From: Lepeophtheirus salmonis
Lineage: Eukaryota; Arthropoda; Copepoda; Siphonostomatoida; Caligidae
Reading direction: 5' to 3'
Length of the DNA: 64,000 bases
NCBI RefSeq assembly: GCF_016086655.4
Contig: NC_052144.2
Span: forward strand, 27,745,896 to 27,809,895
Shown here: positions 23,130 to 34,519 of the stretch, in pieces
Layout of the letters: every line of letters starts with the position of its first letter
How positions within the stretch are numbered: the first letter of the stretch is position 1
Notes under the pieces: generated by a model
The model's input: only the letters and a program-made list of their open reading frames with translations
Told to the model about the DNA's origin: nothing
The model's database searches: none
Program-made: the position numbers and the translations under genes

Positions 23130-23399
23130 CCTATTAGTTACACTCACGTTCTTAACCAGTTAGGATTAAGCATATTTCTTCTCGTGTGCACACGAAACTA
23201 ATTGAATCGGAATACAAAAATACGCGTTGAAGATTAACGTGCTATGATGTGCTTGAATACGAAAGTGGAGGAATCATACGTTGTGACAAGTTACGAGTAA
23301 ATGCTCGAATATTCGGTACACGACCCGAGTTTTTTGTGTCTTTCTTTTTTTTACTTCATAAAACTCAAGTTTTGCTCGTGGCACATCCCTATTAATAAT

Positions 23400-24700
23400 C
23401 ATTTCAAATCCATTAATTCCTTAAATAAGTGTGTGGGCGGTTTTAGTATACTTAGACTTCCGTACAAGATATTCCAGAAACTAATGTAATGATTCATGGT
23501 AAATATAAACAAAGTAGTAATATCTTACATATTGAGATGTACTTTTATGACTATCCGAATATCTTACAAAAGTTGAGATCCTACTCCAATAATATCAAGG
23601 GTTGAGGACCAAATTATCGTATATAAAATATTGAAAATATTAGTGTTATTGATTATTTGTCATCCCAGAAGTCCAATTTGTAATATAAATACTAAAAAAA
23701 AGAAGAATTCAAATTCAAGGCAGACTTATACACTGTACCTCGCTATTATTTTAATATGCTCCATAGACAAGTTTGGAGATTTTTTTTTGCATATAAATAT
23801 GACATATAAAAAACGATGTATAACTGAAATATCTGTCATTTTCTGAATAATTTTTCTATTTTTTGTATCTTTTTTTCCCCTTTTTTTTTCACACCCAACG
23901 TCAATTTTCAATTTTTAAGAAGAAATGCAACAAAATGATCCATTTTGAACACAAAATTCTAGAGTCTAACATTATAACATAGTATTTTCAATGTCCAGAC
24001 ATTTTTTTGATAATATTCGCAAAAATGAACTCATTAAGGAGGATTAATTTATTTATTTTCGACAACATTATTTTATATAACTTTTTTGCTTTTGCAAGTA
24101 CGAAAAGAAAAATTGTAGGCTTATGTTTCTCTTTACAACACCAATAAATGCTATTTTCTACTTTTTGCAAAAAACTCTGCAAAATAGTGTTGCGCAATTT
24201 TCTTTGATAGTTTTGATTTAGCAAATTTTCGAAAAATATAAAAGATGGGCCTTGTGAACCTTTGCAAGTTACTTATAAAAACCAGAGCTAAATCCGTCTT
24301 TTAACAACATCTGAATTGAGTAAAGATGTCGGATAACTCCATCCTACGATCTCTACCCCTTCTTCTATGGATTTAACATACTTGCATAAAAATTTAAACT
24401 GTGTTTTATTGTCACTGTTGATTTTTCATCTCTTTTATTCACCTTATCAGGTTTCTGAACAGCATTGATTTGTTGAATCTGAACAATTTCCAACAATCAT
24501 TGACAAAGATGGAAATATTGAAAAAAACAGATGAGCGCAAATAGCACGCCTTTGAGCATTGACCGAGTTACATGTCAACTCTTGATGTTTGAGTTCGAAT
24601 AAGAATATTGCATACTACTCCTAACTTTTTATAAAAGCTATTAATATTATAACTACTTACTATGCAAATATAAATGTGGAACTGCGTAAAGTATAATGTA
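23400..24700. other. AT-rich sequence with no recognised gene
   Basis: Short frames at 23301-24224 on both strands are lysine- or isoleucine-rich AT-driven reads without family resemblance. Confidence 0.5.
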
Positions 24701-24712
24701 ATTCAATAGTAA

Positions 24713-24960
24713 TTACTGATTTGGATGGATCTTGACAACAATAACAACAGCATTCGTATACATGGATCCGAATCTAACCATCCTTTCCCTTTTTAGGAGT
24801 TCATATTTTTGCCATTCGGGGGATATAAAATCCACAGGACTTCTGATGCTCTCTTCGACTGCATGCTCAAGGGAACTCGCCTCTTTGCGCATCATTCGGT
24901 GGATCTCATCTCCTTTAATGCAATGATTCTTCAATGTGCCTATCTCTCTTCACATCAAGG
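24713..24960 (-). CDS. Candidate exon of an unidentified gene
   Basis: On the minus strand from about 24950, an open frame reads GTLKNHCIKGDEIHRMMRKE, then SSLEHAVEESIRSPVDFISP and EWQKYELLKRERMVRFGS. Composition is balanced, hydrophilic and helical, unlike the AT-driven reads around it. A possible splice donor (TCCAT/GTATAC) falls at about 24767, after which the translation becomes valine/isoleucine-rich, as if read into an intron. The upstream acceptor is not clear; an in-frame stop lies just beyond GTLK. I do not recognise the protein. It could be one exon of a host gene or a fragment of an unfamiliar element. Confidence 0.35.
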
Positions 24961-25039
24961 TACGGAACCTAGTCCATCATTGTACTTATACTCAAAAATA
25001 CATCAATTCCTCCTAGGTTCATAGAAATACAGGCTTAGA

Positions 25040-25260
25040 CTATCATTTAATCGGGCTTGCAAGAATTTTCAATATGAAGTATTGTACCGACTGCTAGGCA
25101 ACACAGGCAGATTTTGACAAAACACACAACCACTCATAGTTTATGATGTCCCTATTACTAGAATTTTTAATTTAATGTATACTGACTGCTGGGCAAGAAA
25201 AACAGATTTTGACAACACACGCAACCACTCATCAACTATGACGTCAATACTAAAAGCGTG
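25040..25260. repeat. Two adjacent ~105-bp repeat units
   Basis: Two head-to-tail units share the order GAATTTT, GTA..GACTGCT.GGCAA, CAGATTTTGAC and AAC.CACTCAT, ending in an ACTATGACGTC-like block. Unit one runs about 25060-25150 and unit two about 25158-25245. A third unit stands at 25697. Confidence 0.7.
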
Positions 25261-25689
25261 GTAGAAGTCAAACATCAGTCGTACACTCGTTATGGTATAA
25301 CCATTTATTTCTATTAACCTTGAATTATACATAAATACATATATTAATGATTAATTATGTATTATTTGAAAGAATACACCCTAGGTTAGCGGTGATTCTT
25401 CTTACAGAAAGAGATGTTAGCACCACGACTATCTATGAAAGAATGAAGAAAAAGAAAATAACGATAACAGAGATCCTTTATCTCGTTCCAATCAGTAAAC
25501 TGTGTTTTTTCTTTACAAAAATCCAATTCATACCCATCCCTAATGACGGCTTAAAGATTGTCATTGTAGTTAAAAGGAATAAGTAGAATGGGCATGTTAA
25601 AAGAAGAGAAAGCAAAAATCAACATGAAGATTGTCTTGGAGGGGGAGAATGAATAAAGATCTTTTGTTTCTATTAACCTTGGGTTAGAC

Positions 25690-25815
25690 CATCTTGTAAT
25701 CGGGCTTGCTAGAATTTTCAATTTGATGTATCGCACCGACTGTTGTGCAAGAAAGGCAGATTTTGACAAAACACGCAACCCCTCATAGTCTATGACGCCA
25801 CTATTGCTAGAATTT
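25690..25815. repeat. Third copy of the ~105-bp repeat
   Basis: Reads GGGCTTGCTAGAATTTTCAA, ACCGACTGTTGTGCAAGAAA, GGCAGATTTTGAC and CCTCATAGTCTATGACG, closely matching the units at 25.06 and 25.16 kb. Its left flank (ATTAACCTTGGGTTAGACCAT) resembles sequence at 25.03 and 25.31 kb, so a larger block was duplicated. Confidence 0.7.
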
Positions 25816-26590
25816 TCATGAATATGATTGATTGGTATAAGATAGTAATTTCAGTTCCTCCAATCTTACAATATTGGTCAGATAAAGAACTTATGAAAGC
25901 AAAGAATGAGCCTTTGAAAATAAAGAAATATCCATGCCATTCCCAATCTGTAGAAATGGCAGTGAAACTAGTTTCAGAGGTTTCCTGTAAGGTTTACGGA
26001 TATAACCAAAGACACGGATACATTTTGTCAACTTTAAAATCAAGAGATAAACTAAGGAAATTTAAAACTAAGTGTCAGTACCCAGTTTGATATATTTACA
26101 TATAATATGTTTAAAAATAGCATTCAGCAAAGATTAAGGATAATTATCCATATTATTTTATACTAATTTATATAGAATAAAAAAAAAAAGATATTGGCAG
26201 AATTCTCTCTTTTTCATAAGTAATTGTTATTTTTTTCGTCTATTTTCGGAATAAATTCGGTGCAACGTTGGTTTATCTCGCTGTAGAAGTAAGGGATTTA
26301 ACTTTAGCAAAAAAATACATATAGTGCAATATCATTTTTTAAAGCACATAAAGCTTTTTTATAAATAAGAAAAAAAAAGTTTATTTCATAATTTTTTTTT
26401 TTTACTTCATACAGAAACCTTTCCGGACAAAAAAAGGGGGGCTAATCTTTTTTCTACGTTATTTTTATATTAAAACAGATTTCTATATTTACCATTCACA
26501 GCTTTTGAGGGGTCGAAATGCGTGATAGCTCAATTTTGTGCTCCCTTGATACCCCCTAGTGTTCATGTTTATTTTCGTTTTTATACTCTA
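25816..26590. other. No recognised gene
   Basis: A 90-codon plus frame at 25818-26090 is lysine-rich and unrecognised. The rest is AT-rich with A and T runs. Confidence 0.4.
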
Positions 26591-26599
26591 GATTAGCAT

Positions 26600-26960
26600 C
26601 ACTGGCTATTACATTCACGAAACTTTATGTAAATTGAATGACGTCAACTTTGCCCGTGCACCAACTATCTACGCTTCCCTCTTGATGATTTGTTGGATAA
26701 TTATAATTGTAAGTCCATGTTGTACTCAGTGTAGAATAGGGGATCTACAATGGAGTAATTTTTGCCAATGTCCTTGTTTACTTGCTTGTTCCCTTGTAAC
26801 AGCTAATTGTAGTGGATCTTCTCCAAAACTTTATTTAAATTGTCATGGTTACCATGTTGATTTTTGGTTGATGTTTATATACATGATTTTCATCACTGAT
26901 AATTTATCACGAGCGCTTTGTTGAACGGGCTACATCGTTCCAGAATATTTTAATTTATTT
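26600..26960. repeat. Dispersed repeat family D, first long member
   Basis: Shares with 52.47-52.70 kb the ordered phrases ATAATTGTAAGTCC, TGTTG.ACTCA, GGGGATC, AAATGTCCTTGTT-like, GCTAATTGTAG..GATCT, and GTTACCATGTTGATTTTTGG-like. Identity is about 70% by eye over ~230 bp. Open frames inside both copies are in the same register but show no known domain. Shorter pieces occur at 28.44 and 29.81 kb. Confidence 0.6.
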
Positions 26961-28290
26961 TTTTTGAAATTTTCTGATTAAAATATTATTTTTTCCGTCT
27001 CTAATGGCTTTTGTATAAAAAAAATATTTAATGCTTTATTTAGATTTTTTATCTATTGATCGAATAATGTTTTTTTTTAAATAAATAAATGTTCTATTCT
27101 ATTTTTAGAATGACCTTTTTTGGAAAAAGGTCAGATTTACTTTTAGCCTTGTCAATAAATTGTCTCCATATTTCATTATATGTATATTTGTTTAGAAAAT
27201 AGTATTTCTTTCTATTTTTAGAATTACTTTTTTATATGAAAGTGAAAAGACCATCTTCATTTTTTTTCTAATAAAATATGCAAAAACACTTTTTTGAGGC
27301 ATGATTTTTTTTTTTTCATTTTCTCATTGATGTTTTTATTATTATTTACAAGTACCACTCTTCAGTGTATTTTTACATGTTGTACAATTAGATCTTTCTT
27401 GTATCTTAATTTGTATTTCAGAAATAGAAAATATGGAAATCAAAATTCAGCAAATTGTATCACATATTCCCCAACTGTAGATGAAAAAAATATTGAATGG
27501 CAGAGCGTTAGATTTATTGTATAGTTTCAAAATGAAATTTTTTTATGATGTTCCAAAACTGTTATAATTATTCTTGAAAAGACATCATATACTTATAAAG
27601 TAGTCACAAGTGCGCGTAAGACGAATAGTTAGGGTAGCTTTACAATACGGTGTCACGGTACTTCACCAGTTGCCATCATACTTATTTACATGGGTAAACA
27701 CTATGATCATGTCCACTTAACTCTAGAAGATAAGTTAATACAAGAATACTTTTTCCTTTTATTTTGATCAACACACCTTTGTCATAATATGATCTACTCT
27801 GTCGATTTCTTACAGTGTATCGGTACAATAGTCAATACTATGTACAGGGTGTACTCGCTATCTATAACGCTCTTTTGGTGCATTCTCCTGGGAAAAAACG
27901 GGCAGTTAGGCAGCTGAATTTTCTTGATAGATAGCTTGATCAATGTTTTTTAACTTTTCCTAGGATGAAAGATATCTAGATTCTAACTTTAATTTATTTT
28001 TGTTAATAGTTTTAGATATTTAATCATGAGCTTCCCTAAAGTCCAGGAGTGATACATTTAGTTTCCAGAACCAGCTTCTTGGTTTACACGGATTCCTGAA
28101 AGCAGAAATTAATGGACTATGATCAGAGATGAATGAAGGCAGAACATAGAATTCTTCCAAAGGATTAGAGGCCTAAAGAGTAGCAAGAATGTATTCCAGT
28201 CGCCCATGTATCTCTCTATCTAACTTTGCTTTTCTTATAAATGTTATTTTAGGGAGTTTTTGTTTGATATAAGAGCTAAATCACAAAGGA
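26961..28290. other. AT-rich sequence with no recognised gene
   Basis: A TA followed by CAGGGTGTACTCGCTATC at 27842-27862 resembles a mariner terminal repeat, but no partner end or transposase is near. Otherwise T-run-rich, featureless DNA. Confidence 0.45.
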
Positions 28291-28299
28291 TTTCTTCTT

Positions 28300-28365
28300 A
28301 ATTTTGGGAAGGGCTACATCCCCTCCAGGACACACCCTGCAGACGCTCCCGATTGAACATCTTAG
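28300..28365 (-). mobile_element. Solitary terminus of a CAGGGGCGT-type MITE
   Basis: The minus strand reads CGGGAGCGTCTGCAGGGTGT, then CCTGGAGGGGATGTAGCCC. This parallels the right end of the MITE at 17.68 kb (CAGGGGTGTTTGCAGGGGGT, then GGGGGCTCCAGCCCC). No opposite end was located. Confidence 0.4.
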
Positions 28366-28429
28366 TTACTGCCTAAAATAGCGCTAGAAACACATTGGGA
28401 TTTGTATTTTATTTCCTTCATCTCATAGC

Positions 28430-28530
28430 TGTTTGCATCTAATTTAGTAAAATGCCCCATGACAGATAAGCTACTCTCCACACAACCATTCTTCAAGCTG
28501 TCAGAATAACCACGTTAATTTTTAGGTTTT
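28430..28530. repeat. Dispersed repeat family D, short member
   Basis: Contains GCATCTAATTTAGTAAAATG, CATGACAGATAAGCTACTCT and AATAACCACGTTAATTTTTA, matching the 3' part of the family at 52.58-52.69 kb. Confidence 0.5.
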
Positions 28531-29029
28531 TTTAACATACGGAAGAACTCTTTTTATTTTCAACTATATCCTAATCTTTATTTCTTTCAAAAATAATATT
28601 TTCAGTTTCAAATATCAATTAAATCCAGGCTTTTACAAACACATTTATAACAAACTTCTAAAGGCTTAATATAAAAAATTTAATTTTAATTTGAGTATAT
28701 ATATTACTATTATAAGAAAGAATGGATTAAAAGATAAAATAAAGGGAATGGATGTGACAAAAAGCAAAAAAAAATCTTCAGAATTATTTTTCGTCTTTCG
28801 AGCACTTGTGATATCTTTACACTTATTGTTTTCTCTTCAAGAATAAAACAACAATGATGAAAACTTTGGTAAATAATAAACTATTTAATTGTAATAAGAG
28901 TACGATCTTAACATTTCATTTTTTGTTTCACCTTTTGTAAGGACATATATGCTGGAGTTACTCGTCAGCACGCGCATTAGTTATTACTTGAACCTTATAT
29001 ATTATCTCTTCCAAATACTTAATAAAAAG

Positions 29030-29605
29030 GATCACAGGTTTTGAAAATAAAAAAAACCTGTTCATGTTGCAACTACAAAAAGTATTGTTTATTATTTTAA
29101 ACGCCATGGCTTTCTTAGAGTATCTTTCAGTTGGGGTAACTCACCTGTCCAAGGCACTAATGTGCATTCTCTCTTGTGATATATGTATAGAGTTTTATTG
29201 TGTCCCAATAAAGTGTCTTTTTATTTTCATCAGTGATATTTTTTGAGTACGGGATATACTCACCAAGTGGATGGCTTTTGGAAAGACGCTCAAACTCCAC
29301 GTCTGGTTCTTGCCAAGTTTATTGTGAAAAAGTTTTCAGAAATGTGAATTTTTTCATCTGTTGAAAAGCTCAAGTTCTTTTGAGTACGAGGCTATGAAAA
29401 TGTCCAACAATTTATTATTTTCAAAGATTTCAAACTCAGGAAGGTACATCTCAATGTTTGATATGATATATGTAATTAAATTTTTTACTCTTTATTCACT
29501 CATCATTATGACATAGGTACTAGCTGTAACATTTATAATTAGATTTAGACCTGTAACGAGTACAAAGCTTTTTGCAGTTGCAACTTGAACATTATTTATT
29601 TTTAG
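29030..29605. repeat. Imperfect inverted repeat, possible MITE
   Basis: Left arm 29038-29090 contains CATGTTGCAACTACAAAAAG. The right arm near 29555-29605, reverse-complemented, contains CAAGTTGCAACTGCAAAAAG. Arms agree at about 75% over ~50 bp and are 480 bp apart. A similar phrase (GATTGCAAGTACAAAAAGTA) is at 56972. The interior has one unrecognised 60-codon frame. Confidence 0.4.
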
Positions 29606-29799
29606 TTTCAGAAGCTGTTAACATTATTTTTCAATTCTTTGGGAGATAACATATAAATATGAATGACTCAGAGGTACATGGATGACGTGTTTCAGGGTTA
29701 TTGGATTCAGACTAGAATTGAGGATTGACATATGAGTCTTTACTGCATAGATATGGAGTATAACTTGTCTTTATTTTCTTTCTCGCCTTCTCATAGATA

Positions 29800-29890
29800 C
29801 TTACAGCTAACCTAGTCAAGCACCATAACAGATAAGTTGCTCTACTCTCAAAAATTATTCAACTTGACATGGTTAAGAAGTTTATTCTAA
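29800..29890. repeat. Dispersed repeat family D, short member
   Basis: Contains CAGCTAACCTAGTCAAGCAC, CATAACAGATAAGTTGCTCT and GACATGGTTAAGAAG, aligned with the 28.44-kb copy. Confidence 0.5.
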
Positions 29891-31240
29891 AAAAAAATTG
29901 TTAGTCTATTTACGAGCCATATATTTTACAACTCTACTAATACTTCTCCAAAAAACGAATAAAACAGATTAACAAAGGAATATTGATGCCGAATAACAAA
30001 TTAAACATTTTTGCATCTTAAGTAGTATACCCAAAAGTAACTAACGTTTGTGTCAATGAGCTCTAACCCCGAGCTTATTACTGTTTCAAATACATCAGTA
30101 ATATCTCGGTATGCAATGGATCCTTAAATTGCGATTCTGGTTTCCATGTCGTTCTTGACGTATCAACATCTAAATTTTAGTAGTTATGATACGGTACCGA
30201 CAAGATTCCTTGGTGAGGCAGGAGATCTGGTTCTTTCTTCACCTATTTTCTGTAAAAACTAGTCCTTATGTAATATCTTGAGCATAAAGGGGTTGAGGGA
30301 GGCCAATTTCTTTTGTTATAGACGTATTAAGAGGTTGTCTAAGGGGGATCCTAAAAGGAATGGAAAAAAGTATTTGTCAATTAAGTAATTTGTAATTTTT
30401 CTCTAAATTTTATAAGGTAAGTTCTATATTTACACTAGAACACCAAAAAAGCCACGATTCGTCAATGGGGACGGGATGTTTGAGCGGATTTCCTCTTGTC
30501 TGTAATGTGCAGAGATTCCCTATTTAAAAATCTAAGGCGCCCAATATTCTTCATTTTTCAAACAACCATACAGACTTTTTTCGAAACGGTCGAAAATAGC
30601 CTAAATTTTTGCTTTATCAGATTTTATTAACAGACTGATAATAACTCTTAGGGGATTCCATGGTTCACAGTTCACTGCCCAATTTACTTACAGGAACTGG
30701 TTTATTACATATTTGAAAGAAAGTTTAGTGGGTAGCCTGCTTTTCTCTGTTAAGTGGTTTTGATAACCAGCTCGGAACCACGATCTGAAACATCACTACC
30801 GTACCAGTTTATTAAACAACGCAAACATAACCATTTTATGATACAAGTCTATATTATGAATACTGAATGAAGGTTATCATTAATTCATATTAACATAATA
30901 TCATTATGGTTACATATCATATTGGATATATGAAAGAGAGAGAGAGAGAGAGAGAGAACGTAATTACATACCTTTGTAGTCTGTATTTATAGTCACATGA
31001 GATAGTAATTGATTGATTGGCTCTTATTTTTTAGTATTATTATTGTTGCTATTCATTTGATTTATTATAATGAAATGATTGCAACGATGCATCAATGTTG
31101 ATATAGGTGCATTCGTATGTAGGCTTGTCTCAAATCTGCTTTCCTAAAAATATAAACTTTGCATTATATATAGATAAACATATGTTGCAAAAAAGCTGTT
31201 GCCATTATTTTTTCATTCTTGAGGACTTGTGTTTATATTC
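29891..31240. other. No recognised gene
   Basis: Around 30560-30780 the plus strand gives weak integrase-like text (TDNNS, SQFTAQFTY) in shifting frames, too eroded to call. The rest is featureless apart from a GA microsatellite. Confidence 0.4.
30934..30958. repeat. (GA)n microsatellite
   Basis: About twelve uninterrupted AG units. Confidence 0.9.
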
Positions 31241-31241
31241 T

Positions 31242-33097
31242 TCATCTCACATACCCATAAATAGTCATCAGTGTCCACTCAAATAGTTCCTTTAGAATCG
31301 GTGTAAGTTCATCAGCATTATGTTGATATATTTCAAAACTAAAGCATGATAAGCCAAGAGATTTACATTTTTTGCCACACCTACTTATAGCATTTACAAT
31401 TTCTTCCTCTGAGAAGTGTTTCTCAGTTTCCTGAACAAACAATGGTATGCATTCTGAAGGCTCAACAAGAATAAAATCGGCAAAGCTGGCATTATTCAAC
31501 ACACACTTTTTGCACTTAATAGCTAACAAACAGTCTCGGCATCTGTACAATTCTTGGTAGTACTTAACCACTTCATGAGTGTCAAATTTACTCGTCTTAT
31601 ATCTTGAACTATGTTTATTATGAGGGGACTTTATCCGCGGATAGCATCCTTTTCTAAATTATTGTATCAATCTTTTCTTAACTTCTGATTTTGTATCACA
31701 ATAATTGTCATTCAAGAGACCTCTAATTAATTGCTTACTCCCATTATCTTCTCCTAGCTAAATAAGATTGATGAGTTTCGATTTTTTTTACTGCATCCCT
31801 ACAGCTGTATTTTATAGCAATTTCTATCCATGCCAACTCCCTATTCCGAACTTCCTTCGACACTTCTTTCCCCATATCTATACGAAATCTGACATTGGAG
31901 ATCACTGCTCTCATTTCCTCACGGCATTCCTCATCGTATAGAACAGATGAATTGAATATCCATCTCCCTTCTAGGTTTTACGTTATGTATTGGTTCAAAC
32001 GTAGCTAGAATAGACTGATGGTCAGAAATATTATTTGGAATAACGGTAAATTCATAGGCCTAAATGCATTCTCTGTTCTACACAAGCAAATGTCTAGACG
32101 TGAAGATACAACCTTATTGTTCCTTGTTTTAGTAGAAAAGGTGAGTGAGTCCTTTCCTAACAGTTCAGCACAGACAACAATTTTTTTTTCTCCATAATTC
32201 TCCTCAGACTCCTAGAGGCTTTATAATTACCATTTCCTTTTGCTGTAGAATCTTGTCTTTCCAGTCTTAGGTTTAGAAGGAAATATCGCAATTTGAAGCT
32301 TTTTTCATGAAATTCAAGTCAAAAATGGCTTAAAATGACCATATTTTTCGAAAAAAAGCCAAATTTCGTGTATTTAATTAGAAATTCATTCCCGATTACT
32401 ATAGTACAAAATTACCAATTAATGGATACAGTTCATTAGAATAAAATTCAGGGGTATCCTCATTTGGTCCATAAATCCCTAAAATGTCGACGAAAGCACC
32501 AACTTGTTTTATTTGAACCTAACATAGATTACTGCTGGAATGAAAATATTTCAACACAGGACTCAAACATTTTTTTGCTAATATGGCTACTCATCGACTA
32601 TTTTCATTTCAATTCGATTCGAATATATCATAAAAGTTAGGAATTCCATAAACACTTTTGATACTTGTGTCGTATCAACCAAGACAACTATATATGGCCA
32701 ATCTAGAAATATCAAGTACTTCATTAGGTCTGTTTTTTACCTTGGCACTGCTTTCAGAGAATTTACAATCAAAAAACAGATTACAAAAAATTGAATGAAC
32801 ATGAGAAAACAAGCGAAAACACCTATTCTGTATATTGCTGATACTTAGTACCAACACTTTTACTTTTCTTCCCCATTGATGTTCCATCAGGAGACTTTGG
32901 TGATGATTGCCTAAATAAACTAACTGATCGGGTTCTTTCTTCTTTTTTTTTTTGAGAAAAGCTCGAAAATCAAAAACTTTTTTCGAATCTTGGTAGCCCT
33001 TGAGAAAATTTAGAATCTTTTTTCCTCGTTCCAAACGTCTCAGGTTCAGAGATAAGATATCATATTGTCCTCCGCTGTGATTTTTCACCAATGTCAT
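31242..33097 (-). pseudogene. Non-LTR retrotransposon ORF2: endonuclease and linker, reverse transcriptase missing
   Basis: Reading 33097 to 31242 on the minus strand gives, in order: an N-terminal endonuclease start (DILSLNLRRLERGKKILNFL), RRVAILAKKCLSPVLKYFHS, FVDILGIYGPNEDTPEFYSN, a late endonuclease block with SSRLDIC (~32100), a linker rich in charged residues (YDEECREEMRAVISNVRFRI), and a 109-codon open piece at 31571 (VKYYQELY, FSEEEIVNAISRCGKK, LKELFEW). The last is the usual stretch just before the LINE reverse transcriptase. Motif order is correct over about 1.85 kb, but frameshifts and stops occur and the reverse transcriptase, expected below 31242, is absent. Confidence 0.7.
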
Positions 33098-33109
33098 TCC
33101 GGCTTGAAA

Positions 33110-34080
33110 ATGATAAAATGTGTATCACTAGACAAGATCAATCCTGTTAATTATATTTTTATTATGTATCTTGAACAAAATTTACAATAAAAGTATGGTA
33201 AATACATAATTACTATTTTAATACCGTCGAGTAAAAGTTAATGCTTTTAGATTTCCCCCCATATTTAGTCTTAATATAACTGTTGTCATAATAAGAATTC
33301 CGGATCATTGCTAATGACTCGAGTGGATATTTTTTCCATATAAGTTTATTTTATCAATGGACAATAAATTCCGAAAGAAACAATAGAAAAAACTGTTTTT
33401 TATATATCTAATCATAAAATTGTAATTGTTCTTTACAAAAGTCCTATACCTACTCTATACGATTCAATTAAAGTATAATTTATCTTCCTTCTCATTTAAT
33501 TTTTAATTGACATTGTAAATTCATTCTTTTTTCATATGTGTGCACAATTAGTAATTTGAGCTTTGATTTAATTCATTTTTGACCTTGTTTAAGTTTTCAA
33601 TTTCAGAAGCCTTAATGTTCAATATTATACAACAATTCATTCAAGTTTATCCCTTTATTTATTCACAAGAAAATCCTTGACCTTCTAGAGAATGTATAAG
33701 TGTAAGTAAAAAAAAATAGACTGACTAAAGGGGAAGTTGTTTGAACAGATGATTTGCAATCTCTAAGGCTGCAAGATACTTTACAATATCCCTGAAAATT
33801 CCCAATTCAATCGGTTGTTCGAAAAAATTTCAAATGAATATCGTTGAGTTTATCAGTCAAGGCATTTCTAGAATTTTACCTTTATCCTTACCCAATATTG
33901 AAAGTACATCAATTGGATTTTTATTAAATGAAGTTTCTATTTCATTGATCTATTTATTGAATTGTTTTCGGCGCTTTTTTCGTGTTGATCATCTTTTCCA
34001 ATTTTGTAGTTTTTCATTTTAAGGGGCTGCACAATAGGAGTCCAAAGCCACTCCATTTTTGAGAAGTTACAAATAAAGAA
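33110..34080. other. AT-rich sequence with no recognised gene
   Basis: A 62-codon plus frame at 33834-34022 is unrecognised. Nothing else was seen. Confidence 0.45.
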
Positions 34081-34089
34081 GACACGTGG

Positions 34090-34515
34090 CCGGATTAGAA
34101 TCGGCTCTAAGGGGGGGGGGCAAAATTGTCAAGAAAGAATTCAAAAGAACTCAAAAGACTAATTTAAAACGGATTCAAAAGAGTTTTGAGAGGGAGGAGA
34201 TGTGTTTCTTCAATTGCTGGTTTCCAAAAATGTCTCTCCATCCTGACATGGATAATTCCACGCGCTTTTTTATGGCTCTCAGGACAGTCTGGTGTGAAAC
34301 CCCGAGAACTCTTGCATGGGACCTCATTGACAAGTGGGGATTGGTTTGGGGATGTTTTCTTTAATTCCTCCGAGTCCAGTTCGGCGTTTTTGACAGACCC
34401 CTTCTTCCTTTCCAACGTTCACGACATGTTGACGGGGTAGACGGTGGTTCTGGAGACGCCAAGTGCTTGGAGTGAGCGAATGAAATTTTTTTCGATCCCG
34501 TTTAAGTGTTATTTT
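34090..34515 (-). pseudogene. Tc1-like transposase, N-terminal half only
   Basis: On the minus strand from 34510, the text begins FIRSLQALGVSRTTVY, a canonical helix-turn-helix of Tc1-type transposases. It continues ERKKGSVKNAELDSEELKK, KKARGIIHVRMERHF and THLLPLKTLLNPF, the second DNA-binding subdomain and the linker before the first catalytic aspartate. The piece from 34415 to 34164 is open in one frame; a stop lies near 34420. The catalytic domain is missing below 34090. It is the same lineage as the copy at 10.14 kb. Plus-strand frames over the same bases are shadows. Confidence 0.65.
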
Positions 34516-34519
34516 CTCG

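Larger units (their letters stand above)
20068..23391. mobile_element. Outer hAT-like non-autonomous element, interrupted by a second hAT
   Basis: The left end reads TAGTGTTGGGTCGCGAG. The right end, reverse-complemented, reads TAGGGATGTGCCACGAG, so the terminal repeats agree at about 12 of 17 positions. Flanking octamers are GTAATAAC (20060-20067) and TTAATAAT (23392-23399), which match at six of eight and may be an old 8-bp target duplication. Subterminal DNA is rich in ACTCG/CGAGT words on both sides (20110-20210 and 23285-23370), a common hAT feature. Removing the inserted element at 21190-23129 leaves about 1.38 kb with no transposase, so it would have depended on an autonomous relative. 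Confidence 0.5.

Noticed and set aside
27842..27862. TA plus CAGGGTGTACTCGCTATC as a mariner terminal repeat
   Set aside because: No partner repeat or transposase text was found within several kilobases, so it was noted only in the gap entry.
30560..30780. Possible retroviral-type integrase text (TDNNS, SQFTAQFTY)
   Set aside because: Resemblance depends on choosing frames over very short words; no zinc finger or D,D35E spacing could be placed.
34086..34440. Two plus-strand frames of 84-92 codons
   Set aside because: Antisense shadows of the Tc1 helix-turn-helix region on the minus strand.
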